From NCBI GenBank assembly GCA_002841605.1, contig PHAF01000049.1:1-12214 (forward strand): a stretch of 12,214 nucleotides of DNA, read 5' to 3'. The position numbers and the translations under genes are program-made. This DNA is from Firmicutes bacterium HGW-Firmicutes-10. GTDB taxonomy: Bacteria > Bacillota_I > Bacilli_A > Erysipelotrichales > Erysipelotrichaceae. This document shows, one piece after another, positions 1 through 6,420 of this stretch (positions are counted from its first letter, which is position 1; each line of letters starts with the position of its first letter). The notes under the pieces are model-generated. The model saw only the letters and a list, made by a program, of their open reading frames with translations, was not told the origin of the DNA and did no database searches.

Positions 1-145
1 CAGCACCCCGTTCAATTACATTTTGAACTTCTTATGTCCACGATGCAAGTTGAAGTAGTTATATCCATTCGGACTGGATGTTACTAATTCAATTAACGAG
101 CAAGGCAAAAGTTGTAAGTAAGTCTTTTTTTATTGCTCTTGTTTT
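1..145. other. Left-edge region with no assignable gene
   Basis: No convincing gene is visible here. One plus-strand frame is open from the window edge to a TAA at 85-87 (28 codons) and another to a TAG near 56. Either could be the tail of an upstream gene, but neither tail resembles a family I recognise. The minus strand has only very short frames. A weak imperfect inverted repeat (AACTT at 26-30, AAGTT at 47-51) has no T-tract and does not look like a terminator. Confidence 0.3.
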
Positions 146-153
146 GTTATAAT
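145..153 (+). promoter_or_regulatory. Extended -10 promoter of lepA
   Basis: TGTTATAAT is a perfect extended -10 element (TG at 145-146, TATAAT at 148-153). No good -35 lies 17 bp upstream, only a T-rich run, which fits extended -10 dependence. Transcription would start near 160. The leader would then be about 20 nt, just enough for the ribosome binding site GAAAGGA at 167-173. Confidence 0.65.
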
Positions 154-178
154 GTGTTATGCTTTTGAAAGGATTTTT

Positions 179-1981
179 ATGAACCAAAAATATATCCGTA
201 ATTTCTCTATTATCGCTCATATCGATCACGGAAAGTCAACGTTGGCTGACCGTATTTTAGAAATGACTAAAACGTTTGAAAACCGTGAGATGGTGGAGCA
301 AATGCTCGACACCCTCGATTTAGAACGTGAGCGGGGAATAACCATCAAACTGAATGCCGTACAACTGAAATATACCGCCAAAGACGGAAATGAATACACC
401 TTCCACTTGATCGATACCCCCGGACATGTGGATTTTACTTATGAAGTATCACGTTCGCTGGCCGCCTGTGAAGGGGCTGTATTGGTCGTCGATGCTTCTC
501 AGGGGATCGAAGCTCAAACCTTGGCCAATGTTTATCTTGCTTTGGATAACAATCTGGAAATCATTCCAGTCATCAACAAAGTTGATTTACCTGCAGCCGA
601 TCCGATTCGCGTAATTGAAGAAATCGAAAACATCATCGGTTTGGAAGCGACCAATGCTCCGCAAATCAGTGCTAAAACCGGATTGAATGTCGATCAGGTT
701 CTAGAAGCGATTGTAGCCAGAGTACCAGCACCCCAAGGTGATCCTGATGCTCCGCTCAAAGCGTTGGTTTTCGATTCGATTTACGACTCCTATCGCGGAG
801 TCATCGCCTACGTACGAATCAAAGAAGGATCGGTCAAAATCGGAGATAAAATTCGCTTTATGGCAACCAATGCTTTTTATGAAGTCATTGAATGCGGCAT
901 CCGTACACCCAAAGAAATCAAACGCAGTTCCTTAAGCTGCGGAGAAGTCGGCTGGATCGCAGCCAGTATCAAGTCTGTCAAAGACGTTCACGTGGGGGAT
1001 ACGATTACCTTTGCTCAAAACGGTGCTATTGAACCGTTGCCGGGATACAGGACCTTGAATTCCATGGTTTTTTGCGGGTTGTATCCGATCGAATCCAATC
1101 GTTACAACGATTTGCGTGATGCTCTGGAAAAACTTCAGCTCAATGATGCGTCACTGAAGTATGAAGCTGAAACCTCTCAGGCACTGGGTTTCGGTTTCCG
1201 TTGCGGGTTTTTAGGCTTGTTGCACATGGATGTCGTTCAAGAACGCTTAGAACGGGAGTATAACCTCTCTCTGATCGCTACGGCACCTTCCGTCGTTTAT
1301 CACGCGTTTATGACGGACGGTTCGATGATATCCGTAGACAATCCGTCATTACTGCCGGATGTACAGAAAATCCATCACATGGAAGAACCCTTTGTTCAGG
1401 CGACGATCATGGTCCCAACGGAGTATGTCGGACCTGTCATGGAGCTTTGCCAGAAAAAGCGGGGAATATACAAAGAAATGGTCGCAGTCGATGCCGGTCG
1501 GATGCATTTGCATTATCTGTTGCCGTTGGGAGAAATCGTATATGACTTTTTTGACCGATTGAAATCAGCGACCCGCGGATATGCCTCCTATGATTATGAG
1601 TTGGATGGATATTATGAATCAAAACTGGTCAAAATGGAAATCTTACTGAATTCAGAGGTCGTGGATGCGTTGTCGACCATCGTTCACCGTGATTTTGCTT
1701 ATGCACGCGGTAAAGCGATCACAGAGAAAATGCGTAAACTCATACCGCGGCAACAGTTTGAGATTCCGATTCAGGCGGCGATCAACAATAAAATCATCGC
1801 TCGTTCAGATATCAAGGCATTGCGTAAAAACGTATTGGCGAAATGTTACGGCGGGGATATCACCCGAAAGAAGAAGCTGTTAGAAAAACAAAAAGAAGGC
1901 AAGAAACGCATGAAACAAGTGGGAAGTGTTGAAGTCCCGCAGGAAGCGTTTATGGCCGTGCTTTCAATGGATGAAGATTAG
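179..1981 (+). CDS. lepA: Elongation factor 4 (LepA), ribosome back-translocating GTPase
   Basis: LepA/EF4 is a translational GTPase that binds stalled or mistranslocated ribosomes and is also implicated in 30S maturation. The 600-residue product matches the usual family length. Visible GTPase motifs are AHIDHGKST (13-21, P-loop), RGITIK (52-57, switch I), DTPGH (79-83) and NKVD (133-136), followed by EF-G-like domains. The lysine-rich C-terminal region (DITRKKKLLEKQKEGKKR) is the LepA-specific tail that enters the tRNA sites. I chose ATG 179 because GAAAGGA lies 5 nt upstream and the protein then starts MNQKYIRNFS like its homologues. The in-frame ATG at 152 overlaps the promoter -10. The gene has its own promoter and a terminator touching its stop codon, so it appears to be monocistronic. 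Confidence 0.98.
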   Translation: MNQKYIRNFSIIAHIDHGKSTLADRILEMTKTFENREMVEQMLDTLDLERERGITIKLNAVQLKYTAKDGNEYTFHLIDTPGHVDFTYEVSRSLAACEGAVLVVDASQGIEAQTLANVYLALDNNLEIIPVINKVDLPAADPIRVIEEIENIIGLEATNAPQISAKTGLNVDQVLEAIVARVPAPQGDPDAPLKALVFDSIYDSYRGVIAYVRIKEGSVKIGDKIRFMATNAFYEVIECGIRTPKEIKRSSLSCGEVGWIAASIKSVKDVHVGDTITFAQNGAIEPLPGYRTLNSMVFCGLYPIESNRYNDLRDALEKLQLNDASLKYEAETSQALGFGFRCGFLGLLHMDVVQERLEREYNLSLIATAPSVVYHAFMTDGSMISVDNPSLLPDVQKIHHMEEPFVQATIMVPTEYVGPVMELCQKKRGIYKEMVAVDAGRMHLHYLLPLGEIVYDFFDRLKSATRGYASYDYELDGYYESKLVKMEILLNSEVVDALSTIVHRDFAYARGKAITEKMRKLIPRQQFEIPIQAAINNKIIARSDIKALRKNVLAKCYGGDITRKKKLLEKQKEGKKRMKQVGSVEVPQEAFMAVLSMDED

Positions 1982-2003
1982 GCGGAACAATCCGCCTTTT
2001 TCT
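1981..2003 (+). terminator. Intrinsic terminator after lepA
   Basis: The perfect 6-bp stem GGCGGA/TCCGCC with an ACAA loop (1981-1996) is followed by TTTTTCTT. The first G of the stem is the last base of the lepA TAG stop, so no 3' untranslated region precedes the hairpin. Confidence 0.85.
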
Positions 2004-2061
2004 TACATTTTTTATGTATAAGTTTTCTTTTTATTCTCATGATTTACATACCCTCCCTTTA

Positions 2062-2090
2062 TTGACAGCGCTTACATCGCTGAGTAAAGT
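2062..2090 (+). promoter_or_regulatory. Promoter of the tyrosine phenol-lyase gene
   Basis: A consensus TTGACA -35 (2062-2067) is followed after exactly 17 bp by TAAAGT (2085-2090), a 4/6 match to the -10 box. Transcription would start near 2097, giving a leader of about 29 nt. That is too short for a riboswitch or T-box. The -35 box and spacer overlap a cre-like operator, so the promoter is probably regulated by repressor occlusion. Confidence 0.75.
2063..2076 (+). promoter_or_regulatory. cre-like operator (CcpA site) at the tyrosine phenol-lyase promoter
   Basis: TGACAGCGCTTACA fits the Bacillota catabolite-responsive element consensus TGWNANCGNTNWCA at every defined position. It covers most of the -35 box and the start of the spacer, a position where CcpA binding represses. 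Enteric tnaA and tpl genes are also subject to catabolite control, through CRP, so a CcpA counterpart is plausible. The function is inferred from sequence alone. Confidence 0.7.
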
Positions 2091-2125
2091 AATAGGTAGA
2101 GTGAATTAAATCAAAGGAGATTTGA

Positions 2126-3499
2126 ATGAAAAACTATCCGGCAGAGCCATTTCGCATCAAAGTAGTCGAAATGATGAAGAGCATGAGCAAAGAAGAACGT
2201 CAGGTTGCCATGGAGCAGGCAGGGTATAACACCTTTTTGCTTAAAAGTGAAGATGTATACATCGATCTGTTGACCGACTCCGGGACTACGGCCATGAGTG
2301 ATCGTCAGTGGGCTGGAATGATGATCGGCGATGAAGCCTATGCGGGCAGCCGAAATTTTCTTCATTTGGATGAAACGGTCAAGGAGTATTACGGATTTAA
2401 GCATATGGTACCCACCCATCAGGGTCGCGGAGCTGAAAATCTGTTGTCGCGCTTAAAAATCAAAGCAGGGGACATCATTCCCGGAAACATGTATTTTACC
2501 ACCACCCGCTATCATCAGGAAGCCAATGGCGGTATATTTAAGGATGTCATCATTGATGAAGCCCATGATTCACAGGCTATTCACCCCTTTAAGGGCAATG
2601 TGGACTTAAATAAACTTCAAAAACTGATTGATGAATTCGGGGCAGAGCGTATTCCTTATGTTTGTCTGGCAGTGACCGTCAATTTGGCCGGCGGACAGCC
2701 GGTATCGATGCAAAACATCCGCGAAGTCAGTGAGCTGTGCCATAAGCACGGGATCGATGTTTTTTTTGATGCGACGCGCTGTGTCGAGAATGCGTACTTC
2801 ATTAAGAAACGTGAAGAGGGATACAAGCATGTATCCATCAAAGATATACTTTTGGAAATGATGAGCTATGGCGATGGTGCGACGATGTCAGGCAAAAAGG
2901 ATTGTATGGTCAACATCGGCGGATTTTTGGCGATGAATGATGATGAACTGTTTGCTCGAAGCAAAGAGCTGGTCGTTGTGTTTGAAGGTATGCCGTCGTA
3001 TGGCGGGATGGCCGGAAGGGATATGGAGGCCATGGCCATCGGTATCAAAGAATCGGTGGATTATGCCTATATATCGCATCGCGTCGAACAGGTGGCTTAT
3101 CTGGGCGATCAGCTGATTGCGGCCGGAGTACCCGTCGTACAGCCGATTGGCGGACATGCGGTTTTCTTGGATGCCCGTAAGTTTTTATCACATCTGACTC
3201 AGGACCAGCTTCCTGCTCAGGCATTGGCTGCTCATTTATACATCGAATCCGGTGTCAGAAGCATGGAGCGCGGCATTGTTTCTGCCGGACGCAACAAAGA
3301 AACCGGTGAACACCACCGTCCTAAACTGGAACTAGTGCGATTAACGATACCGCGTCGGGTCTATACTTATGCACATATGGATCTGGTAGCCGATGCAGTC
3401 ATCAATCTATACAATAACCGTGAGAAAATCACCGGTTTGCAGTTTGTCTACGAACCGCCGATGCTGCGTTTCTTTAACGCCCGCTTTAAACCTCTGTAA
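2126..3499 (+). CDS. tpl: Tyrosine phenol-lyase (beta-tyrosinase), PLP-dependent
   Basis: This cytoplasmic PLP enzyme cleaves L-tyrosine to phenol, pyruvate and ammonia. The 457-residue product looks collinear with the 456-residue Citrobacter freundii enzyme as I recall it, offset by one residue. Corresponding active-site positions are Tyr72, Arg101, Thr125, Asp215, Arg218, the PLP lysine Lys258 in SGKKD, Arg382 and Phe449. Thr125 (in MYFTTTRYHQ) and Arg382 (in RSMERG) are the features that separate tyrosine phenol-lyase from tryptophanase, whose equivalent of the latter segment reads VEIG. The start follows AAAGGAG (2113-2119) by 6 nt. The gene sits alone between a promoter with a cre-like site and a strong terminator. 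No tyrosine permease or TyrR-like regulator is adjacent, unlike enteric tpl loci. Product phenol and pyruvate fit an amino-acid-fermenting gut or oral bacterium. Confidence 0.95.
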   Translation: MKNYPAEPFRIKVVEMMKSMSKEERQVAMEQAGYNTFLLKSEDVYIDLLTDSGTTAMSDRQWAGMMIGDEAYAGSRNFLHLDETVKEYYGFKHMVPTHQGRGAENLLSRLKIKAGDIIPGNMYFTTTRYHQEANGGIFKDVIIDEAHDSQAIHPFKGNVDLNKLQKLIDEFGAERIPYVCLAVTVNLAGGQPVSMQNIREVSELCHKHGIDVFFDATRCVENAYFIKKREEGYKHVSIKDILLEMMSYGDGATMSGKKDCMVNIGGFLAMNDDELFARSKELVVVFEGMPSYGGMAGRDMEAMAIGIKESVDYAYISHRVEQVAYLGDQLIAAGVPVVQPIGGHAVFLDARKFLSHLTQDQLPAQALAAHLYIESGVRSMERGIVSAGRNKETGEHHRPKLELVRLTIPRRVYTYAHMDLVADAVINLYNNREKITGLQFVYEPPMLRFFNARFKPL

Positions 3500-3501
3500 G
3501 C

Positions 3502-3527
3502 AAAATCCCCGTTTGGGGATTTTTTTT
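3502..3527 (+). terminator. Strong intrinsic terminator after tpl
   Basis: The 9-bp perfect stem AAAATCCCC/GGGGATTTT with a GTTT loop (3502-3523) runs into an uninterrupted T-tract ending at 3527. It starts 3 nt after the tpl TAA and should isolate tpl from the downstream genes. Confidence 0.9.
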
Positions 3528-3535
3528 GTTATAAT
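3527..3535 (+). promoter_or_regulatory. Extended -10 promoter abutting the tpl terminator
   Basis: TGTTATAAT has the same 9-base sequence as the lepA promoter element. It begins at the last T of the terminator T-tract, so the -35 region is the terminator hairpin itself. Transcription would start near 3542, only a few bases before the candidate start codons at 3546 and 3552. The mRNA would therefore have almost no leader. Chance similarity in T-rich DNA cannot be excluded. Confidence 0.5.
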
Positions 3536-3545
3536 GGCACTGGTG

Positions 3546-3827
3546 ATGAAGATGGAAGATATAGCAAAAAAAATAGAACAAATGCGGGCTTCTTTTGGCT
3601 GGGACAAAAGCGATACACCATTGATTTTGGCGAAATCAGTGTTTGTCGAGGCTGGGGAACTGCTGGAAGCAGCATCGCAGAATCCTACCGATCAACAGGA
3701 AACTCTGGATGAAGTAGCGGATGTGCTGATGTACGCGATTTCAATGTGCACCGATGCCGGAATTGACTATCGAAAGGTCATCGAAGCAAAAATCGAGAAG
3801 GTCAATGAAAAGTATGGAGCAAAATAA
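3546..3827 (+). CDS. MazG-like all-alpha nucleotide pyrophosphohydrolase
   Basis: This is a small protein of the all-alpha NTP pyrophosphatase fold, in the MazG/RS21-C6 (dCTPase-like) group. Such enzymes hydrolyse (d)NTPs to monophosphate and pyrophosphate, often as house-cleaning. The divalent-metal motif is complete: Glu35-x2-Glu38, then Glu56-x2-Asp59 (EAGE...DEVAD). At 93 residues it has the usual length for single-domain members. The start is uncertain. In-frame ATGs occur at 3534, 3546 and 3552. The first lies inside the putative -10 box. GGTGAT (3542-3547), complementary to the 16S rRNA 3' end, is 4 nt before 3552. The gene overlaps the downstream hemW start, so the two are probably co-transcribed. 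The substrate cannot be told from sequence. Confidence 0.82.
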   Translation: MKMEDIAKKIEQMRASFGWDKSDTPLILAKSVFVEAGELLEAASQNPTDQQETLDEVADVLMYAISMCTDAGIDYRKVIEAKIEKVNEKYGAK

Positions 3828-4914
3828 AGCGAAGTCTTTGTACTTACACGTCCCGTTTTGTCAGCACATATGCGAATACTGCGATTTTGTGCGCGTCGGA
3901 TACCATAAAGACCTCTCAGATCGCTTTTTAGAGCGTTGTGAACAAGATTTATCCTATCGGCAGGGCGAAACCTTTGAAACGATTTATATCGGCGGTGGGA
4001 CTCCCAGCGCGCTTTCACTTGATCAGCTAAGCAAATTACTGATTATGTTAAAACCTTTTAGGGGCAATGAATGTGAAATGACCATGGAAGCCAATCCGGA
4101 GAATTTTGATGAAGAGAAAATAGAGGTTTGTGTCAAATACGGAGTCAATCGTATTTCACTCGGCGTTCAATCTGTACAGCCCAAGCTGCTGAATCTGATC
4201 GGTCGAAAACATACGATGACGGATGTGGAAAATGTCATCAGACTATTGCGCAAGCACGGGATCGAAAATATCTCCACTGATGGCATGTATGGATTGCCAA
4301 CTCAGACACTGAATGATTTTAAGGATACGCTGACATGGATGATTGATCAACAGTTGCCACACCTCTCGCTTTACGCATTAACGATCGAACCAAACTCCGC
4401 CTTTGGACGCAAACACATCAAAAGTGTTGATAACACACTGGAAGGTGAGTTCTACCAGTTGGCTTGTGATATGTTAAGTGCTGCGGGGTATCAGCACTAT
4501 GAAATCAGTAATTTCTGTTTACCCTCTAGAGAAAGCCGACATAATCTTACTTATTGGCATTATGAAGACTTCGCTGCGATCGGTCCGGGAGCATCGGGCA
4601 AAGAGAATCATCGGCGTTACACCGTAACCAGAAGCCTTCACCGTTACCTGAGTGGGGAAAACAAGTTCGATGAACAAATCGATCTGAGCAAAGAGGATGA
4701 AATGTTTGAGTTTGTAATGATGGGATTGCGTTTACAGTCCGGTATCGAGCGTAAAAGTTTCTATGATCGTTTCGGTGTCGATATTGAATCGGTATTTTCG
4801 CAGGCAATCGAAAAGAACATAAAAAAAGGGTGGCTGAATCTCAGCGACACCCATTGTAAAGCCAGTGAAGAAGGAAGACTATTTCTCCACGATGTTTTAA
4901 TCGATTTTATGTAA
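3805..4914 (+). CDS. hemW: HemW-type radical SAM protein (heme chaperone)
   Basis: This is a radical SAM protein of the coproporphyrinogen oxidase-like family. With this start the cluster motif is Cys19-x3-Cys23-x2-Cys26, followed by Phe28 (CQHICEYCDF), then GGGTPS at 63-68. True HemN enzymes carry a further Cys where this protein has Phe, so it belongs to the HemW side. HemW binds heme and helps insert it into haemoproteins, and is not known to oxidise coproporphyrinogen. At 369 residues it has normal length. The start is ambiguous between ATG 3805 (GAGAAGG 3 nt upstream) and ATG 3814. Either overlaps the MazG-like gene by 14-23 bp, suggesting translational coupling. The 3' end overlaps the convergent acetyltransferase gene by 18 bp, and codons near 4821-4852 also encode a minus-strand terminator. 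Many pipelines would misname it coproporphyrinogen III oxidase. Confidence 0.92.
   Translation: MKSMEQNKAKSLYLHVPFCQHICEYCDFVRVGYHKDLSDRFLERCEQDLSYRQGETFETIYIGGGTPSALSLDQLSKLLIMLKPFRGNECEMTMEANPENFDEEKIEVCVKYGVNRISLGVQSVQPKLLNLIGRKHTMTDVENVIRLLRKHGIENISTDGMYGLPTQTLNDFKDTLTWMIDQQLPHLSLYALTIEPNSAFGRKHIKSVDNTLEGEFYQLACDMLSAAGYQHYEISNFCLPSRESRHNLTYWHYEDFAAIGPGASGKENHRRYTVTRSLHRYLSGENKFDEQIDLSKEDEMFEFVMMGLRLQSGIERKSFYDRFGVDIESVFSQAIEKNIKKGWLNLSDTHCKASEEGRLFLHDVLIDFM
4821..4852 (-). terminator. Minus-strand intrinsic terminator inside hemW
   Basis: On the minus strand a hairpin (GGGTG...CACCC outer 5 bp, CAGC/GCTG inner 4 bp, a 2-nt bulge and a 5-nt loop; plus positions 4828-4852) is followed directly by seven T residues, the complement of A4821-4827. 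It lies about 45 nt beyond the acetyltransferase stop at 4897, as expected for the end of the minus-strand operon. On the plus strand no T-tract follows the hairpin, so it should not terminate hemW. Confidence 0.75.
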
Positions 4915-5475
4915 GTCGAGCCAATACACAGACATTCGGTCGATTTTCTCTAAAACGACATAACCAGCCTTCTCAAACATACCGGCAGTTCCCCGATATT
5001 TCAATGCAAAATCACCATCGGAATCGACCGGGACAGCCAGCATTCCGTCATATCCAAGCTGACGGTAATGCTTGATGGCCGCTTCAAGTAAAGCAGATGC
5101 AACTTTCATGTTGCGATATTGCGGATCGATGACAAAACATATAGTCAAGGCCGTTTTTTCGTCTTTGAACGGATCAAAAAGCATACCTTTTAGGCGCATA
5201 AATGATTGTGCATCATTGGCATTGAGCCAACCGATGCATCTTTGCTCATCAAAGGCCAAAAATCCGTGCATTTCATGCTTATTGATGGCATCGATGGCAT
5301 CGGCTTTGTTTTGTGAAGCAGACTGGTTTTTCCACTCTTCAAAATTATGAGCATTATGATAAAAACGACAGTAACAGCCTGCCCAGTGTGGGGCATGACC
5401 GAAATCCAACCGCTCAAGATAATCAGTGAAATCTTGTGCAGTGCACTCCCAAAGGGACTTAATGGTCAGTTTCAT
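4897..5475 (-). CDS. GNAT-family N-acetyltransferase
   Basis: This 192-residue protein resembles the Gcn5-related acetyltransferases, which transfer acetyl from acetyl-CoA to an amine. The core is recognisable: a beta-4 strand TICFVIDPQYRN leading into an acyl-CoA loop and helix (119-137), and a C-terminal GTAGMFEKAGY segment (162-172). The usual Q/RxxGxG/A loop is degenerate here: RNMKVA (121-126) has Lys in place of the first Gly and Ala in place of the second. An N-terminal HWAGCYCRFYH motif (30-40) with two cysteines is seen in a subset of GNAT proteins of unknown substrate. The start overlaps the preceding dehydrogenase gene by 17 bp and has only a weak AAGAAA upstream, so translation is probably coupled. 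The substrate is unknown. Confidence 0.8.
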   Translation of the reverse strand: MKLTIKSLWECTAQDFTDYLERLDFGHAPHWAGCYCRFYHNAHNFEEWKNQSASQNKADAIDAINKHEMHGFLAFDEQRCIGWLNANDAQSFMRLKGMLFDPFKDEKTALTICFVIDPQYRNMKVASALLEAAIKHYRQLGYDGMLAVPVDSDGDFALKYRGTAGMFEKAGYVVLEKIDRMSVYWLDLHKID

Positions 5476-6334
5476 TTTTCTTGTACGCCATGATCAGTGC
5501 CTGTGTACCCAACTGACCATATCCTTCATCAAGCAGCTGACGATAAAGAGCTAGCACCTGATGGACCACCGGAAGGGAGATGCCGGTTTTGCCCGCTTCT
5601 TCTTCGACCAAAGTAAGATCTTTGATGAAATGATGGATATAAAATCCCGGATCATAATTGCCGGAAAGTATTTTCGGTCCATTGTTGCTTACTTGCCATG
5701 AACCGGCAGATCCACCTGCTACCGCTTTTAAAACGATGTTTGGATCAACTCCGGCGTTTTTTGCATAATACATGCTTTCACTGATAGCCGCAATATTTCC
5801 GGCTACGACGATTTGATTGGCCATTTTGCAATGCTGACCCGAACCCGCTTTACCGATATAGGTTATGGTTTTTCCCATCAGCGCAAATAACTCACCGGCT
5901 TCTTCAAAATCACTTTGATCACCACCGACCATAATGGAAAGTGTTGCATTTTTTGCGCCGATGTCACCACCGGATACCGGAGCATCCAGCATTCGCAAAC
6001 CGTTGGACTGAGCTAAGACATACAGTTTCTCGGCTAAAGTCGGAGAAGAGGTTGTCATATCAATGCATAATGTTCCTTTTTTGACATTATTGAAAACACC
6101 TTCTGTTGAGGCATATACGGATTCGACATCCTTCGGATAACCGACCATCGATATCACGACATCCGCATCTTTGACTGCTTCCGCAATTGAATCATAAACT
6201 TCAGCTTTCTCCTTCAAATTTTCTGCCTTTTCTTTGCTGCGCGTATAAATACTGACCGGATAACCGGCATCGATCAGATGTGATACCATGCTGTTACCCA
6301 TGACACCTGTTCCAATCCAAGCAATTTTTTTCAT
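5459..6334 (-). CDS. Beta-hydroxyacid dehydrogenase (3-hydroxyisobutyrate dehydrogenase / GlyR / GarR family)
   Basis: This is an NAD(P)-dependent beta-hydroxyacid dehydrogenase of 291 residues, the family norm. It has the Rossmann motif GTGVMG (8-13), the substrate-binding signature DAPVSGG (117-123), the catalytic region GSGQHCKMANQ with Lys170 and Asn173, and the conserved Lys238-Asp239 pair. Arg32, in YTRS after beta-2, favours NADP(H) over NAD(H). Family members reduce tartronate or succinic semialdehyde or glyoxylate, or oxidise 3-hydroxyisobutyrate, and the sequence alone does not choose between these. I chose the ATG at 6334 because AAAGGAG lies 8 nt upstream and the protein starts MKKIAWIGTG. 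The longer in-frame start at 6499 would run through the rpsO leader and start codon. It is the first gene of a two-gene operon with the GNAT gene. Confidence 0.92.
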   Translation of the reverse strand: MKKIAWIGTGVMGNSMVSHLIDAGYPVSIYTRSKEKAENLKEKAEVYDSIAEAVKDADVVISMVGYPKDVESVYASTEGVFNNVKKGTLCIDMTTSSPTLAEKLYVLAQSNGLRMLDAPVSGGDIGAKNATLSIMVGGDQSDFEEAGELFALMGKTITYIGKAGSGQHCKMANQIVVAGNIAAISESMYYAKNAGVDPNIVLKAVAGGSAGSWQVSNNGPKILSGNYDPGFYIHHFIKDLTLVEEEAGKTGISLPVVHQVLALYRQLLDEGYGQLGTQALIMAYKKNETDH

Positions 6335-6355
6335 ATTTAACACTCCTTTGGTAAT

Positions 6356-6364
6356 ATTATAGCA
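6356..6364 (-). promoter_or_regulatory. Extended -10 promoter of the dehydrogenase-acetyltransferase operon
   Basis: On the minus strand TGCTATAAT is an extended -10 element about 22 bp upstream of the ATG, giving a very short leader containing AAAGGAG. A TTGACA sits immediately upstream but too close to act as its -35. Confidence 0.6.
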
Positions 6365-6379
6365 TGTCAATTTCGTTAC

Positions 6380-6408
6380 TTGCATCAATCCTTGGAATAT
6401 GTTAAAAT
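6380..6408 (+). promoter_or_regulatory. Promoter of rpsO
   Basis: TTGCAT (6380-6385) is followed after 17 bp by TAAAAT (6403-6408). The -10 box is preceded by TG at 6400-6401, making it an extended -10. It is divergent from, and close to, the dehydrogenase promoter. Transcription would start near 6415. Confidence 0.65.
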
Positions 6409-6420
6409 ACACATGCTTTA

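Noticed and set aside
1..120. Possible tRNA or tmRNA remnant at the left edge, prompted by a GTTCAATTAC segment
   Set aside because: No acceptor stem, CCA end or other cloverleaf arms can be built around it.
152..178. Upstream in-frame ATG for lepA adding nine residues (MCYAFERIF)
   Set aside because: It overlaps the -10 box of the likely promoter and lies before the expected transcription start; ATG 179 has the ribosome binding site and the conserved N-terminus.
2111..2419. 102-codon minus-strand open frame over the 5' end of tpl, and similar minus-strand frames at 7423-7785 and 7718-8002
   Set aside because: They lie wholly or mostly opposite well-supported genes, have no recognisable domains or ribosome binding sites, and are rich in residues typical of antisense reading.
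2126..3499. Calling the beta-eliminating lyase tryptophanase (tnaA)
   Set aside because: The Thr125 and Arg382 positions, RSMERG segment and overall sequence match tyrosine phenol-lyase; no tnaC-like leader peptide is present in the short 5' leader.
3393..3545. N-terminal extension of the MazG-like gene into tpl
   Set aside because: It would read through the tpl 3' end, the terminator and the promoter; the extra residues show no family similarity.
3805..4914. Calling this gene oxygen-independent coproporphyrinogen III oxidase (hemN)
   Set aside because: The fourth cysteine of the HemN CxxxCxxCxC motif is replaced by Phe, as in HemW.
4915..4950. Plus-strand terminator for hemW just after its stop
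   Set aside because: Only a 3-bp GAC/GTC pairing precedes a T-rich run; too weak to call.
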